64,000 nt of DNA from Sphingobacterium alimentarium (lineage in GTDB: Bacteria; Bacteroidota; Bacteroidia; Sphingobacteriales; Sphingobacteriaceae): the NCBI RefSeq assembly GCF_004342685.1, contig NZ_SMBZ01000017.1:1-64000 (forward strand), written 5' to 3'. Positions 1 through 8,544 of the stretch are shown here, in pieces; the stretch's first letter is position 1; each line of letters starts with the position of its first letter. The notes below the pieces were generated by a model that saw only the letters and a list, made by a program, of their open reading frames with translations, made no database searches and was not told where the DNA came from. Position numbers and translations under genes: made by a program.

Positions 1-169
1 CAACACTTGCGGCCTTGTATGTAGTTTCTGTTCGTCGGACCGAGGTTTTGCCTCAGACTTCCTTCAGATTCCACCTCGCGGTGGACACCCTTGTCATAAG
101 CTAACACTTCCCACTGTAAAGGCGTGTTCGGGACTTACACCCTAGAGTTATTGCACATGCTGGGCACAC
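1..169 (-). mobile_element. Group II intron, 5' end only (continues beyond left edge)
   Basis: Read on the minus strand, the element begins at 169 with GTGTGCCCAGCATG, a group II intron 5' end of the GUGYG type. The 169 bases match 7437-7605 with 5 mismatches, so this is a second copy of the intron at 5668-7605. The intron-encoded protein and 3' end would lie left of the window. The 5' exon is the lepB terminator: its T-tract (170-174) directly abuts the intron. Insertion right behind a terminator hairpin is the habit known for bacterial IIC introns, but the class is not proven from this fragment. Confidence 0.85.
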
Positions 170-172
170 AAA

Positions 173-210
173 AAGAAGAAGCCGTATTGAAATCAATACG
201 GCTTCTTCTT
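173..210 (-). terminator. Rho-independent terminator of the lepB operon
   Basis: A perfect inverted repeat (173-190 pairs with 193-210) forms a very strong stem. On the minus strand it is followed by TTTTT at 174-170. It lies 18 bp after the lepB stop codon. The group II intron 5' splice site is the next base. Confidence 0.92.
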
Positions 211-227
211 TTTTATATGAGCAGGTA

Positions 228-1667
228 TTATTTAATACCTTTAAAAATTCTATTCCAACGGATTTTGGATAAGAAAGAACCATCTTTGTCATAGCTCAAC
301 CAAGTGAATAGAGCCTTGCCGACGATATGATCTTCAGGCACAAATCCCCAACCGCGTGAATCGTATGAATTGTGACGGTTGTCGCCCATCATCCAATAAT
401 AATCCATTTTAAAAGTATATGAATCCGTTTTTTCACCGTTAATGAAAATTTCATTACCGCGTATCTCGAGTGTATTGCCTTCGTATACAGTTATGGCACG
501 TTGATAAAGAGGCAATGTACGATCATCCAATTGTACGGTCCACCCTTTTGCCGGCACTTTTATCGGTCCAAAATTGTCATACGACCATTGTACACTATCC
601 CAATCGTAATTCGGGAAGGAAGCGTAATTAGAATCGTCAGTACCAAAAATAACTTCGCGCACTTCTTTGACATTAGACCAAGAGCGTACGTCTTCGGCCT
701 CCGCCTCCGTAATATGCAACACATAAATTCCTTGAGAAGGATCCGTATTTTCTAAATCTACATCATAACGTTTCTTAACTAAAATATCTTCGGACAATCC
801 AAAAGGCTCGGCTACGACAATATAAGAGGTCTGTAAATCGTCTGAATTGTATTGTAGAGTACCATTTACGGTGAGCTTACCATCTTTCATGATCAATTCA
901 TCACCAGGGATACCTACTGCACGCTTAATATAATTTTCGCGCTTGTCAACCGGTCTATTGAATGGCGCATCTGCTTCCATTGGATAATTGAACACCACGA
1001 CATCATTTCGCTCGATATTTTGAAAGCCCGGTAATCTTTTGTATGGTATATTAATGATTTCTGAATAGGCTTTGCCACCTGTCAACGGCATCGTATGATG
1101 TGCAAAAGGAAATGCTAAAGGAGTATTAGGAATACGTGGGCCATAATTTAATTTACTGACAAACAAGAAATCACCCACCAATAATCTACGTTCCATAGAT
1201 CCCGTCGGAATCATATAGGCTTCAATCAAGAAACCACGAATCAATGATGCCGCTATCGTTGCAAAAATAATGGCATCTGCCCATTCGCGAGCCGTTGATT
1301 TTTTGTAAGGGTATTTCTTTTTAAATTCTTCAGTCGCGGATTGACCTCTGTAGACCACCTTAGGATCATTACCCCACATGGGCAATACGATAAAAGGAAC
1401 TAGAACCGCAGCCACCGTTTCCCAAAAACGCTGCTTGCCAAATGCCTTTAGCAAGTCTAAATAGAGGCTATAGAAAATGAAAATATTGACGATAGGCACT
1501 AACAATAAAACTACCCACCAAGCAGGACGCCCCACCAATTGGGTCATCACATATTCCCTGTAGAAAGGTACAATAGCTTCCCAGCCTTGTTTTCCGGCTT
1601 TTTTAAATAATAAGTATAAGCCATAAAGTGCTACAACCGTTAAAACTCCAAAAATAATATACCACAT
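228..1667 (-). CDS. lepB: Signal peptidase I
   Basis: Membrane serine protease that removes signal peptides from exported proteins on the outer face of the inner membrane. At 479 aa it is long, as is usual for the Bacteroidota form. Hydrophobic segments lie at about residues 1-20, 50-70 and 83-97, with another before the catalytic domain at about 132-150. The catalytic serine is in PTGSM (Ser157) and the general-base lysine is in YIKRAVGIPGDEL (Lys248). The box near the C-terminus contains MGDNRHNSYDSRGWGFVP. It is the last gene of the parAB-DUF5683-dapB-lepB run, 52 bp after dapB, with a terminator-like hairpin between them. Confidence 0.96.
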   Translation of the reverse strand: MWYIIFGVLTVVALYGLYLLFKKAGKQGWEAIVPFYREYVMTQLVGRPAWWVVLLLVPIVNIFIFYSLYLDLLKAFGKQRFWETVAAVLVPFIVLPMWGNDPKVVYRGQSATEEFKKKYPYKKSTAREWADAIIFATIAASLIRGFLIEAYMIPTGSMERRLLVGDFLFVSKLNYGPRIPNTPLAFPFAHHTMPLTGGKAYSEIINIPYKRLPGFQNIERNDVVVFNYPMEADAPFNRPVDKRENYIKRAVGIPGDELIMKDGKLTVNGTLQYNSDDLQTSYIVVAEPFGLSEDILVKKRYDVDLENTDPSQGIYVLHITEAEAEDVRSWSNVKEVREVIFGTDDSNYASFPNYDWDSVQWSYDNFGPIKVPAKGWTVQLDDRTLPLYQRAITVYEGNTLEIRGNEIFINGEKTDSYTFKMDYYWMMGDNRHNSYDSRGWGFVPEDHIVGKALFTWLSYDKDGSFLSKIRWNRIFKGIK

Positions 1668-1691
1668 ATTTGTATCGTTTTAGCATAGAAA

Positions 1692-1712
1692 AAACTTGTC
1701 AATGACAAGTTT
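1692..1712 (-). terminator. Hairpin with T-tract between dapB and lepB
   Basis: AAACTTGTCA pairs with TGACAAGTTT, and on the minus strand a run of T follows. It lies directly after the dapB stop and before lepB. It could act as an internal attenuator that lowers lepB expression from the upstream promoter. Confidence 0.55.
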
Positions 1713-1719
1713 GCATGCG

Positions 1720-2463
1720 TTATTTATTAAAATCAAAAATTTCTGTTACTTGATAAAATCCTTTTTTGCCATACAACCATTCCGCCGCAATGACCGCACC
1801 TAAGGCAAAACCTTCACGATTGTGTGCTGTATGTTTAAATTCAATTTGATCCACTTCGGAGCTGTACAATACGGTATGTGTACCCGGCACTTCCTCGATA
1901 CGGAGACTTTCGATCAATAATTCATGGGGCTGATTTACAATTTCCTCCTCCGCTCCCACCACTTGATTAACCCAAGTTTTTTTAATTTCACTATTATCGA
2001 TAATGCCTTCAGCAATCGTAATTGCCGTACCGCTTGGTGCATCCAGCTTGTGAATATGATGAATCTCTTCGACCTGCACATCGTACTGTTGGTATGGTGC
2101 TATAGCTTTGGCCAGTAGCTTATTGATATGAAAGAATAAGTTGACGCCTATACTGAAATTAGAACCGTACAATAGAGATTGGTCGGCCTCCAAGCAAGTC
2201 TCCTTGACCTCTTCAATGTGGTCATACCAGCCCGTGGTACCGACTACCAAAGGCAGATTTGCTTCAAAACATAGACTGATATTGCCTAATGCAGCTTCGG
2301 GAGTACTAAAATCTATAGCTATATCAGCATCTACTAAGTTCTCGGCGATAAGGCCATCTCGATTTTCTGAATCAACGATTAGTGCTATTTCATGGCCTCT
2401 TTTGAGTGCAAATTTTTCTATCATTTGCCCCATTTTACCATAACCTAGTATAACTATTTTCAT
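1720..2463 (-). CDS. dapB: 4-hydroxy-tetrahydrodipicolinate reductase
   Basis: Reduces hydroxy-tetrahydrodipicolinate with NAD(P)H in the diaminopimelate/lysine pathway; cytoplasmic. The N-terminal Rossmann motif is GYGKMG (residues 7-12). The catalytic and substrate loop is visible as EIHHIHKLDAPSGTA, with the His pair and the Lys/Ser/Gly/Thr residues of the family. The length of 247 aa is normal for Bacteroidota. It lies between DUF5683 and lepB on the same strand. Two other genes of this pathway, dapF (45649) and asd (49438), are elsewhere in the window. Confidence 0.96.
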   Translation of the reverse strand: MKIVILGYGKMGQMIEKFALKRGHEIALIVDSENRDGLIAENLVDADIAIDFSTPEAALGNISLCFEANLPLVVGTTGWYDHIEEVKETCLEADQSLLYGSNFSIGVNLFFHINKLLAKAIAPYQQYDVQVEEIHHIHKLDAPSGTAITIAEGIIDNSEIKKTWVNQVVGAEEEIVNQPHELLIESLRIEEVPGTHTVLYSSEVDQIEFKHTAHNREGFALGAVIAAEWLYGKKGFYQVTEIFDFNK

Positions 2464-2476
2464 ATTTAAGGTTTAT

Positions 2477-3214
2477 CTATTTAAAACTAAATGTCAGTTT
2501 TACTCCCGGTACATAGGGTCGACCTAAATTCATATTGGTATAGGCCAATCCCGAGGTAGGCAATAATGTTGGCGTCACTTTAAAACCTAAATCATCGCCG
2601 ATATCGTACCTAAAACGTAGCATAGAGTCCGTATAGGCTTCCAATACATTCAATCCCCACCAGCCTACTGTCACCAGAATAGTCATATCGCGATTTCGAC
2701 GATAGTTGTCCTTGGCACGAATCAACCCATCCAAAGTTTGAAAACCCTGCAAATCTGGATCACTCCAATCTCCATTATTATCAATACGATATGCCGCTTC
2801 TTTCACAAACTTTTTATAATGCCAGTTCCAAAAGTCGAAAACCAATGCGCTTGTCACAAAACCGCCATAGATAATTGGCAATTTGACCCACACAAACCTA
2901 CCACCGTTTGTAATCTGCCCCCATCCGGGCAAAATCAATGAACGCCTCCATGCTACATTCGAAAGCCTTTCGATTTCGAGACGCGTGGAATCCTTTAATA
3001 TATCTTTGTAATAATATTTTTCGCGTTCCTTTTCTGCCTTTTCACGGGCTTTACGCTGGGCACGTGTTTCTTTCTTCACTGTATCTTGCGCCGCCTTTGT
3101 ACTATCCACCAAATTTATTGTAGAATCCAGCACGATTCTTTTTGTCGTATCCACCTGAGCGACACCAACAAAAGAATACAAAACAAAGAATATAAGAAAT
3201 AAGTATTTCGGCAT
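2477..3214 (-). CDS. DUF5683 membrane-associated protein
   Basis: Conserved Bacteroidota protein of unknown function. The ATG at 3214 is chosen because it shares one base with the parB stop (TAATG); the longer reading would start at a TTG two codons upstream. The first 20 residues are a hydrophobic signal sequence ending in VGVAQ. A charged Lys/Arg/Glu-rich linker follows at about 45-75. The RSLILPGWGQI segment and later hydrophobic stretches are typical of DUF5683. Its fixed place between parB and dapB is common in the phylum. Confidence 0.82.
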   Translation of the reverse strand: MPKYLFLIFFVLYSFVGVAQVDTTKRIVLDSTINLVDSTKAAQDTVKKETRAQRKAREKAEKEREKYYYKDILKDSTRLEIERLSNVAWRRSLILPGWGQITNGGRFVWVKLPIIYGGFVTSALVFDFWNWHYKKFVKEAAYRIDNNGDWSDPDLQGFQTLDGLIRAKDNYRRNRDMTILVTVGWWGLNVLEAYTDSMLRFRYDIGDDLGFKVTPTLLPTSGLAYTNMNLGRPYVPGVKLTFSFK

Positions 3215-4128
3215 TACCAATCCAACAATTCTAAAATTCGGCTCAAATCATCTTCCGATTCAAAAGGAATTTCAATAGCTCCTTTTCCACGCGAATTCTT
3301 TAAATTCAAGCGTACGCGAGTTGAAAATTTTGATGCCAGATCATCTTCTATTTTTTGATATTGAAAATCCAATTGCTTGCCTACTCCTTTACCTTTTTTA
3401 GGTTTGAGTTGCTCTTGAATATTACGCACCAATATCTCGGCCATACGAACAGACAAATCTTTGTCAATGATTTCTTGATACACAAACAGTTGTTTATCAA
3501 TATCACCCACATTGATTAATGCACGGGCATGTCCCATTGTAATTTTACCATCACGGATACCCACTTGAATGACAGGAGGAAGCTTCAACAATCGTAGATA
3601 GTTGGTCACTGTAGAGCGATTTTTAGAAACTCTATCACCCAACTCTTCTTGCTTCAAATTACATTCTTCGATCATACGCTGAAAACTCAAGGCCACCTCG
3701 ATAGCATTCAGGTTCTCACGTTGTATATTCTCGATCAATGCCATTTCCAACATTTGTTGGTCATTGGCTGTACGTACGTATGCTGGAATTTCTGTAATTC
3801 CCGCGAGTATAGACGCACGTAGACGGCGTTCACCACTGATCAGTTGGTATTGATTTTTGCTAACTTGTCTTACTGTGATAGGCTGTATTAATCCTTGCAA
3901 ACGGATAGATTCTGAAAGCTCTCTCAAAGCACCTTCGTCAAAATCTGTACGTGGCTGAAATGGATTGACAGCTATTTGTTCAATTTTTATGAAATTAATA
4001 CTGCCCGCAGAAGGAGCAGATGTGTCGCCAATATCACGCGAGGTAGTATTAGGAGATACTTTCAAATCATCCTGCAATAGCGCACCGAGTCCTTTTCCTA
4101 ATCCTGTTTTACGTTGTAATGCTGCCAT
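3214..4128 (-). CDS. parB: Chromosome partitioning protein ParB
   Basis: DNA-binding CTPase that loads at parS and works with ParA in origin segregation. It is 304 aa. The ParB N-terminal region contains NPFQPR and the GERR(L)R box (LISGERRLRAS). The central helix-turn-helix region includes LGDRVSKNRSTVTNYLRLL. The C-terminal dimerisation domain follows a Lys-rich linker. It overlaps the parA stop by one base (TAATG) and the DUF5683 start by one base, so the three genes are probably translationally coupled. I saw no canonical parS palindrome in the window. Confidence 0.95.
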   Translation of the reverse strand: MAALQRKTGLGKGLGALLQDDLKVSPNTTSRDIGDTSAPSAGSINFIKIEQIAVNPFQPRTDFDEGALRELSESIRLQGLIQPITVRQVSKNQYQLISGERRLRASILAGITEIPAYVRTANDQQMLEMALIENIQRENLNAIEVALSFQRMIEECNLKQEELGDRVSKNRSTVTNYLRLLKLPPVIQVGIRDGKITMGHARALINVGDIDKQLFVYQEIIDKDLSVRMAEILVRNIQEQLKPKKGKGVGKQLDFQYQKIEDDLASKFSTRVRLNLKNSRGKGAIEIPFESEDDLSRILELLDW

Positions 4129-4928
4129 TATACGATTGCTTTTTCTTCTTTATTATGTTCTACCAGACCGTTTTTTTGTAATATTTCACGAGCTAGATTC
4201 AAATAATTAATCGCTCCCTTACATGAAGCATCATGCATAATCACCGAAATACCAAAGCTTGGCGCCTCACTAAGTCGTGTATTTCGCTGTATGATCGTCT
4301 CAAATACCAAATCCGTAAAGTGTGTACGCACCTCTTCTACCACTTGATTTGACAGACGTAGACGAACATCATACATGGTCAATAGAATGCCTTCAATTTC
4401 TAAATTTGTATTTAACCTATTCTGAACGATTTTAATGGTATTTAGTAATTTACCTAAGCCTTCAAGCGCAAAATATTCACACTGCACCGGAATAATTACA
4501 GAATCCGAAGCCGTCAAGGCATTGATCGTAATCAAACCCAAAGATGGAGAACAGTCGATGATAATGAAATCATAATCATCTTTGATCTCATCCAGCATCT
4601 TCTTCATTTTATACTCACGCTCATTGAGGTTGATCATCTCAATCTCCGCACCTACCAAATCAATATGCGCTGGCAATAAATCCAAATGAGGTGTTTCGGT
4701 TGCTTTGATAGCCTCTCGCGGATCCAAATCATTCACCAAGCATTCGTAAACGCTGGCTTTGATACCTCGGGGGTCGAATCCAATTCCCGAAGTAGAGTTT
4801 GCCTGTGGATCTGCATCCACGAGCAAAGTTTTATATTCTAATACCGCCAAACTAGCGGCCAAGTTGATCGAAGTTGTTGTTTTCCCTACACCGCCCTTTT
4901 GATTTGCTATAGCAATTATTTTTCCCAT
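4128..4928 (-). CDS. parA: Chromosome partitioning ATPase ParA (Soj)
   Basis: Walker-type ATPase that forms the dynamic gradient moving ParB-parS complexes. The deviant Walker A motif KGGVGKTTT is at about residues 10-18, with DADPQ after strand 2 and the Walker B-like IIIDCSPSLG at about 122-131. The length of 266 aa is normal for chromosomal Soj proteins. It is the first gene of the minus-strand operon, divergent from the FMN reductase at 5136. Confidence 0.96.
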   Translation of the reverse strand: MGKIIAIANQKGGVGKTTTSINLAASLAVLEYKTLLVDADPQANSTSGIGFDPRGIKASVYECLVNDLDPREAIKATETPHLDLLPAHIDLVGAEIEMINLNEREYKMKKMLDEIKDDYDFIIIDCSPSLGLITINALTASDSVIIPVQCEYFALEGLGKLLNTIKIVQNRLNTNLEIEGILLTMYDVRLRLSNQVVEEVRTHFTDLVFETIIQRNTRLSEAPSFGISVIMHDASCKGAINYLNLAREILQKNGLVEHNKEEKAIV

Positions 4929-4977
4929 GAGATACCGAACCTTTACAATTATCTATTTTCAATTGTTGTTCTCTTAT

Positions 4978-4985
4978 CAAATTTA
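4978..4985 (-). promoter_or_regulatory. Candidate -7 box for the parAB-dapB-lepB operon
   Basis: The minus strand reads TAAATTTG, an exact match to the Bacteroidota -7 consensus TAnnTTTG. It lies about 50 bp upstream of the parA start. A TTTTG lies further upstream, but its spacing (15 bp) is shorter than usual, so the -33 box is uncertain. Confidence 0.5.
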
Positions 4986-5087
4986 CATTTTGTTCACCCA
5001 CAAAATGTTTAAATGATGTTAAATTTACTAATTTTGAGAACTTCCTGACACTATTACTCAGGATGCTAAGATACAAAAAAATTGGTT

Positions 5088-5106
5088 CACGATTCGACAA
5101 ATCGTG
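5088..5106. promoter_or_regulatory. Perfect inverted repeat in the parA/FMN-reductase divergent region
   Basis: CACGATT-CGACA-AATCGTG is a 7-bp perfect inverted repeat with a 5-nt spacer, 30 bp upstream of the reductase start at 5136. It could be an operator or a leader hairpin. Nothing else identifies its partner. Confidence 0.3.
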
Positions 5107-5135
5107 TATCGATTATGATAAGTTGCAACATCACA

Positions 5136-5657
5136 ATGAATTTAATTATATCAGGAACAAATAGGCTGGGTAGTAACTCTTTAAAAGTAGCAAACTATTA
5201 CAAAGATGAACTAATACACAAGGGGCAGGAATGGGAAATACTCTCTTTGGAAGACTTGCCGCAGGACATCTTGTTCTCGGATCTGTATGGCAAACGTTCG
5301 GATGCATTCGCGTCCATACAAGCTAAAGTTTCCGAGGCTCAAAAATTTATTTTTGTAATACCAGAATACAACGGCAGCTATCCGGGCGCACTAAAAATAT
5401 TCATAGACGCATGCTCTTATCCTACCTCTTTTTACCACAAAAAAGCCGCATTAGTAGGCGTTGCAACAGGGAAATATGGCAACATACGCGGGGTCGATCA
5501 CTTCACTGGGGTATGCAATTATTTGCGCATGCAAGTTCTTTCTTTAAAAATACATGTTCCACATATCAAAGATGAAATTGATAGCGAGGGTCTATTTGTA
5601 GAGCCCATCACGCGGGCTTTCATAGACGAACAAATTGAAGAAATCATTAGATTTTAG
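5136..5657 (+). CDS. NADPH-dependent FMN reductase family protein
   Basis: Flavodoxin-fold flavin or quinone reductase using NAD(P)H, cytoplasmic. The ATG at 5136 gives the family start MNLIISGTNRLGSNSLKVA; the upstream in-frame extension of 18 codons does not resemble the family. The phosphate-binding loop is SGTNRLGSNS. The FMN-binding IPEYNGSYPGALK at about residues 74-86 matches the PEYN(G/R)S(Y/I)PG motif. The protein is 173 aa. It is a single gene, and the group II intron inserted 10 bp beyond its stop codon on the opposite strand. Confidence 0.88.
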   Translation: MNLIISGTNRLGSNSLKVANYYKDELIHKGQEWEILSLEDLPQDILFSDLYGKRSDAFASIQAKVSEAQKFIFVIPEYNGSYPGALKIFIDACSYPTSFYHKKAALVGVATGKYGNIRGVDHFTGVCNYLRMQVLSLKIHVPHIKDEIDSEGLFVEPITRAFIDEQIEEIIRF

Positions 5658-5703
5658 CATAAACTAAATCGAGTAGGAAGATAGGGATTATTTCCCTATC
5701 TGT

Positions 5704-5742
5704 CCTCTCACACCCGGCATACGGATCCGTACCAAGGCGGTT
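5704..5742 (-). ncRNA. Intron domain V-like catalytic hairpin
   Basis: On the minus strand this segment begins AACCGCCTTGGTACGG and ends GCCGGGTGTGAGAGG. It folds back on itself around GGATCC and resembles bacterial intron domain V. It is followed by an AT-rich domain VI-like stem (ATAGGGA...TCCCTAT) and the intron end. Exact class assignment would need a covariance model. Confidence 0.6.
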
Positions 5743-5786
5743 TGTTAGAATAACTTCGTTTGATGTGTTGTTCTCCAGTAATAGTA

Positions 5787-7020
5787 TTATGCAAATCCTT
5801 CGTAACCTAATTTAGTAAAGTATGAGTTTGTTAGCCTTGTTTGAAGGGTAGGACTTGTCCCTGTTCGCGTATAGGATTTACGGGTGTTCGCATGTTGATA
5901 GGCAAGCCAGCTTTTGGCTCCCAGTTTCATTAAGTTACGAATTCGATTACCTGTGGTCTTCCATTGTTTCCAAAGCAGAACACGCAAGCGTCTTCGCACT
6001 AGTTTATCCAGTTCTACCATCACCTTCTTATTCGTTGCTATACGAAAGAATTCACCCAGCCCTGAGTAATTTGCCGTAGTTTAGTCAGTCGCTCATGCAT
6101 AGGAGTAACTGTATTACGTCGAGTATTTTGACGTAACTTCTCTCGGATTCGTTCGATACTCTTTGCAGAGATACGAATCTGCCAGTATCCTTGAGTTTTG
6201 AAGAAACTAAAGCCCAGTAAACTACTTTGGGAAGGTCTGCTTACCTTACTCTTTTCACGGTTCACCTTCAGCTTTAGTGTAGATTCGATGTAGCTGGTGA
6301 TGTTGCCCATAATACGAGTCGCGGATTTATTACTCTTCGTGTAGATACTAGCGTCATCTGCATAGCGTACAAATCGATGTCCACGGAAGCTGAGTTCCCT
6401 GTCCAGTTCGTCCAGGATGATGTTTGACAAAAGTGGACTTAAAGGACTGCCCTGGGGGGTGCCCTTGGTTCGCTTTTGTTCAAGACCATGATCCATAATC
6501 CCACAACGAAGGTATTTCCCGATCAGGGCTAGGACTCGATGATCCGTAATCTTCTTGCTCAGAAGATGCATCACTTTGTCGCGTGGTTCACTTGATCGAA
6601 GAATTGCTCCAGATCAAGTTCAACGACCCACGTGTAGCCCAAGTTCAGATACTCTTGCGCTTTAATGACGGCCTGATGAGCATTACGATTCGGACGGAAG
6701 CCGTAGCTGTTATCGTGAAAATCACCCTCATACTTTAACCCAAGCCATTGGGAAATGCTTTGCTGAATAACACGGTCGATGACCGTTGGAATACCCAGCA
6801 TACGCTTGCCGCCACTTGCTTTGGGAATCTCTACTTTCCGAACAGCTTGTGGGCGGTAAGTGCCAGAGAGAATATCCGATCGCAGGGATTGCCAGTGCGT
6901 GTTAAGGTAGTCACGAAGATTATCGATCTGCATACCATCAACTCCGCTAGCACCTCCATTAGAGATGACACGATCAACTGCGTGTTTGACATTTCGGATG
7001 TGTAATATCTCTTCCAACAT
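5787..7020 (-). pseudogene. ltrA: Group II intron reverse transcriptase/maturase, two frameshifts
   Basis: Three minus-strand frames join into one LtrA-type protein. 7020-6571 holds RT blocks 0-3 (SGVDGMQ, KRMLGIPTVIDRVIQQ, YGFRPNRNAHQA, ELDLEQFFDQVNH). 6574-6038 holds the catalytic YADD (VRYADDASIY), the GTPQGSPLSPLLSN block and the start of maturase domain X. 6023-5787 holds the rest of domain X and the C-terminus (NTRKSYTRTGTSP). An extra 2 nt near 6580-6582 breaks the frame after QVNH, and one missing base near 6049 breaks it after GWVN. No HNH endonuclease domain follows. The catalytic residues are intact, so decay is recent or sequence error is possible. Confidence 0.9.
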
Positions 7021-7436
7021 AGTATTACTAAAAAAAAACCTCAGGCATTGTGTCCACTTCGTTGCACGACTCAGCTAAGCTCCTCTTGCATTTTACTATC
7101 AGTTTCCGACCTATCCTCATGCAAGCAGTTCTCTTAAGTGGTTCGGCTTTTAACGCTTCGTCATAAACTTATTGGTTCCTTTGCCATTCTAACATTCAGA
7201 CCTTCCCCTGTATAAAGTAGAGAAACAGGGTGCTATGTCCTCTGCTGACTTCTGACTAAAGCATAATAGCATTATTATTCTGCTAGATGTTTCTTCGCGG
7301 GTATTCGCCTATACCTTTGACAGAGTTTAGACAGATCTCCCCAGGTAAGAACAATAACTTTCACCTCATATATCCGCTACATTTACCATAGTGTTTCCGT
7401 ACAGTTTAGGGCTTCGGCTTGTGGTGCAGCCTCACC

Positions 7437-7605
7437 CAACACTTGCGGCCATGTATGTAGTTTCTGTTCGTCGGACCGAGGTTTTGCCTCAGGCTTCCTT
7501 CAGATTCCACCTCGCCGTGGACACCCTTGTCATAAGCTAACACTTCCCACTGTAAAGACGTGTTCGGGACTTACACCCTAGAGTTATTGAACATGCTGGG
7601 CACAC
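7437..7605 (-). repeat. Intron 5' region repeated at 1-169
   Basis: This segment and 1-169 are direct copies with 5 mismatches in 169 bases, both on the minus strand. It marks two insertions of the same intron family about 7.4 kb apart. Confidence 0.95.
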
Positions 7606-7687
7606 AAAAAGAACGGAAGTCCAAAAATAGGCAGCCTCTTTTTTATATTTTATCACTTATATTGTTTGTTTTAATCATCTGCTCTAG

Positions 7688-8080
7688 GAGCGGACACAGA
7701 ACGAATTTTGCGCATACTATGAGCGTCACCTGCAATTCTTTCTGAAGGAGAACGAAGAAGCGACCGAAACCGAATTTTTCACGCACTTGAACGATATCGT
7801 CAGCGACGAACTGGGTAAGCTCATAGCGGATGATAAACGGGAATCCAAATCAAAGCACAAGAGCATCGTACAGCAGAAAAAGATGCTAAGATCATTCCTT
7901 GACCATCTCACTTCGATAGACCAATGGGATTTCAGCAGGACAAAAGACGAGATTATAGCGAAAAAGGAAAGCGAGATTAAGGAGTTAAAGGAAATCGTGG
8001 TGCAACTTACCAAAGAACTCAAAGAGGCCGATAACTCGAAACGGGTTGGTTTATTGATATCCCCAAAGGCTACGCTTTAA
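7688..8080 (+). pseudogene. Truncated ORF of unknown function, start missing
   Basis: An open frame begins right after a TAG at 7685 and encodes about 130 residues with protein-like composition. An ATG exists only at 7787, mid-frame. The segment starts ERTQNEFCAYYERHLQFF and has a charged, probably coiled-coil part (IIAKKESEIKELKEIVVQL) before a short unrelated-looking tail. It seems to be the 3' remnant of a larger gene cut by the rearrangements that brought the intron. I do not recognise the family. It has no operon partners. Confidence 0.5.
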
Positions 8081-8145
8081 CTGTAGTTGACCTTATTTCA
8101 TAAGTTTTTGAACCAAATAATAAAGCCTGAAAAACTTAAATGAGC

Positions 8146-8153
8146 TACATTTG
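8146..8153 (+). promoter_or_regulatory. -7 promoter box for the ABM-domain gene
   Basis: TACATTTG matches TAnnTTTG exactly, 36 bp before the ATG at 8189. A transcript starting about 6 nt downstream would make the ATG at 8162 nearly leaderless, which favours the start at 8189. Confidence 0.55.
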
Positions 8154-8188
8154 TTAAAAAAATGTTTAATTTAAAAAAAATAAAAGAT

Positions 8189-8482
8189 ATGAAAAAATTA
8201 GGATTATTAGTTCGGCTAGAAGCAAAAGCTGGTAAAGAAAAGAACGTTGAAGAGTTTATTACAAGTGCGTTGCCACTTGCTAAGGAAGAAGCCGGCACTA
8301 TTAGTTGGTATGCGTTCCGTATTGACTCTTCTACATTTGGCATTTATGACACATTTTCAGATGAAGAAGGCAGACAAGCACATCTTGGTGGTAAGATAGC
8401 AAAGGCGCTTATGGAAAATGCACCTGAATTGTTAGCCAATCCGCCATATATTGAGAAATTGGACATTTTAGCCGCTAAATAA
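8189..8482 (+). CDS. Antibiotic-biosynthesis-monooxygenase (ABM) domain protein
   Basis: Small ferredoxin-like-fold protein of the ABM/YgiN quinol monooxygenase type. It is 97 aa from the ATG at 8189; the ATG at 8162 adds nine Lys-rich residues. The family pattern is visible: LLVRLEAKAGKEKNVEEF at the N-terminus, EEAGTISWYAFRID in the middle, then FGIYDTFSDEEGRQAHLGG. The likely role is oxidation of a quinol or phenolic compound without a cofactor, but the substrate is not inferable. It is the only intact ordinary gene in the accessory patch, with its own -7 box. Confidence 0.8.
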   Translation: MKKLGLLVRLEAKAGKEKNVEEFITSALPLAKEEAGTISWYAFRIDSSTFGIYDTFSDEEGRQAHLGGKIAKALMENAPELLANPPYIEKLDILAAK

Positions 8483-8544
8483 ACTACCACAATTATTCTA
8501 AAATGGAAGTCTGTCAAAGTTCGGTAAATGAATTTGGACAGGCT

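Larger units (their letters stand above)
5668..7605 (-). mobile_element. Group II intron, full-length copy with a broken maturase
   Basis: The minus-strand 5' end is GTGTGCCCAGCATG at 7605. The 3' end is ...CCTACTCGAT at 5668, giving the expected GUGYG...AY ends and 1,938 bp. The RNA part 7021-7605 has no gene of its own; the reverse transcriptase lies in 5787-7020. A domain V-like hairpin (5704-5742) and a domain VI-like hairpin (about 5676-5702) precede the 3' end. The 8 exon bases upstream of the 5' splice site (TTCTTTTT) are the same as in the copy at 169, consistent with a shared IBS1. Unlike that copy, no terminator stem is evident upstream here. Confidence 0.88.

Noticed and set aside
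3214..4928. parS site near parAB
   Set aside because: No TGTTTCACGTGAAACA-like palindrome was seen in this region or elsewhere in the window.
6038..7020. Programmed frameshifting in the intron reverse transcriptase
   Set aside because: No slippery sequence at either break. One is a 2-nt gain and the other a 1-nt loss, which fits decay or sequence error.
7606..7660. Terminator stem as target of the second intron copy
   Set aside because: The sequence looks like one arm of a terminator (GGCAGCCTC then T-run on the plus strand), but no matching arm could be found.
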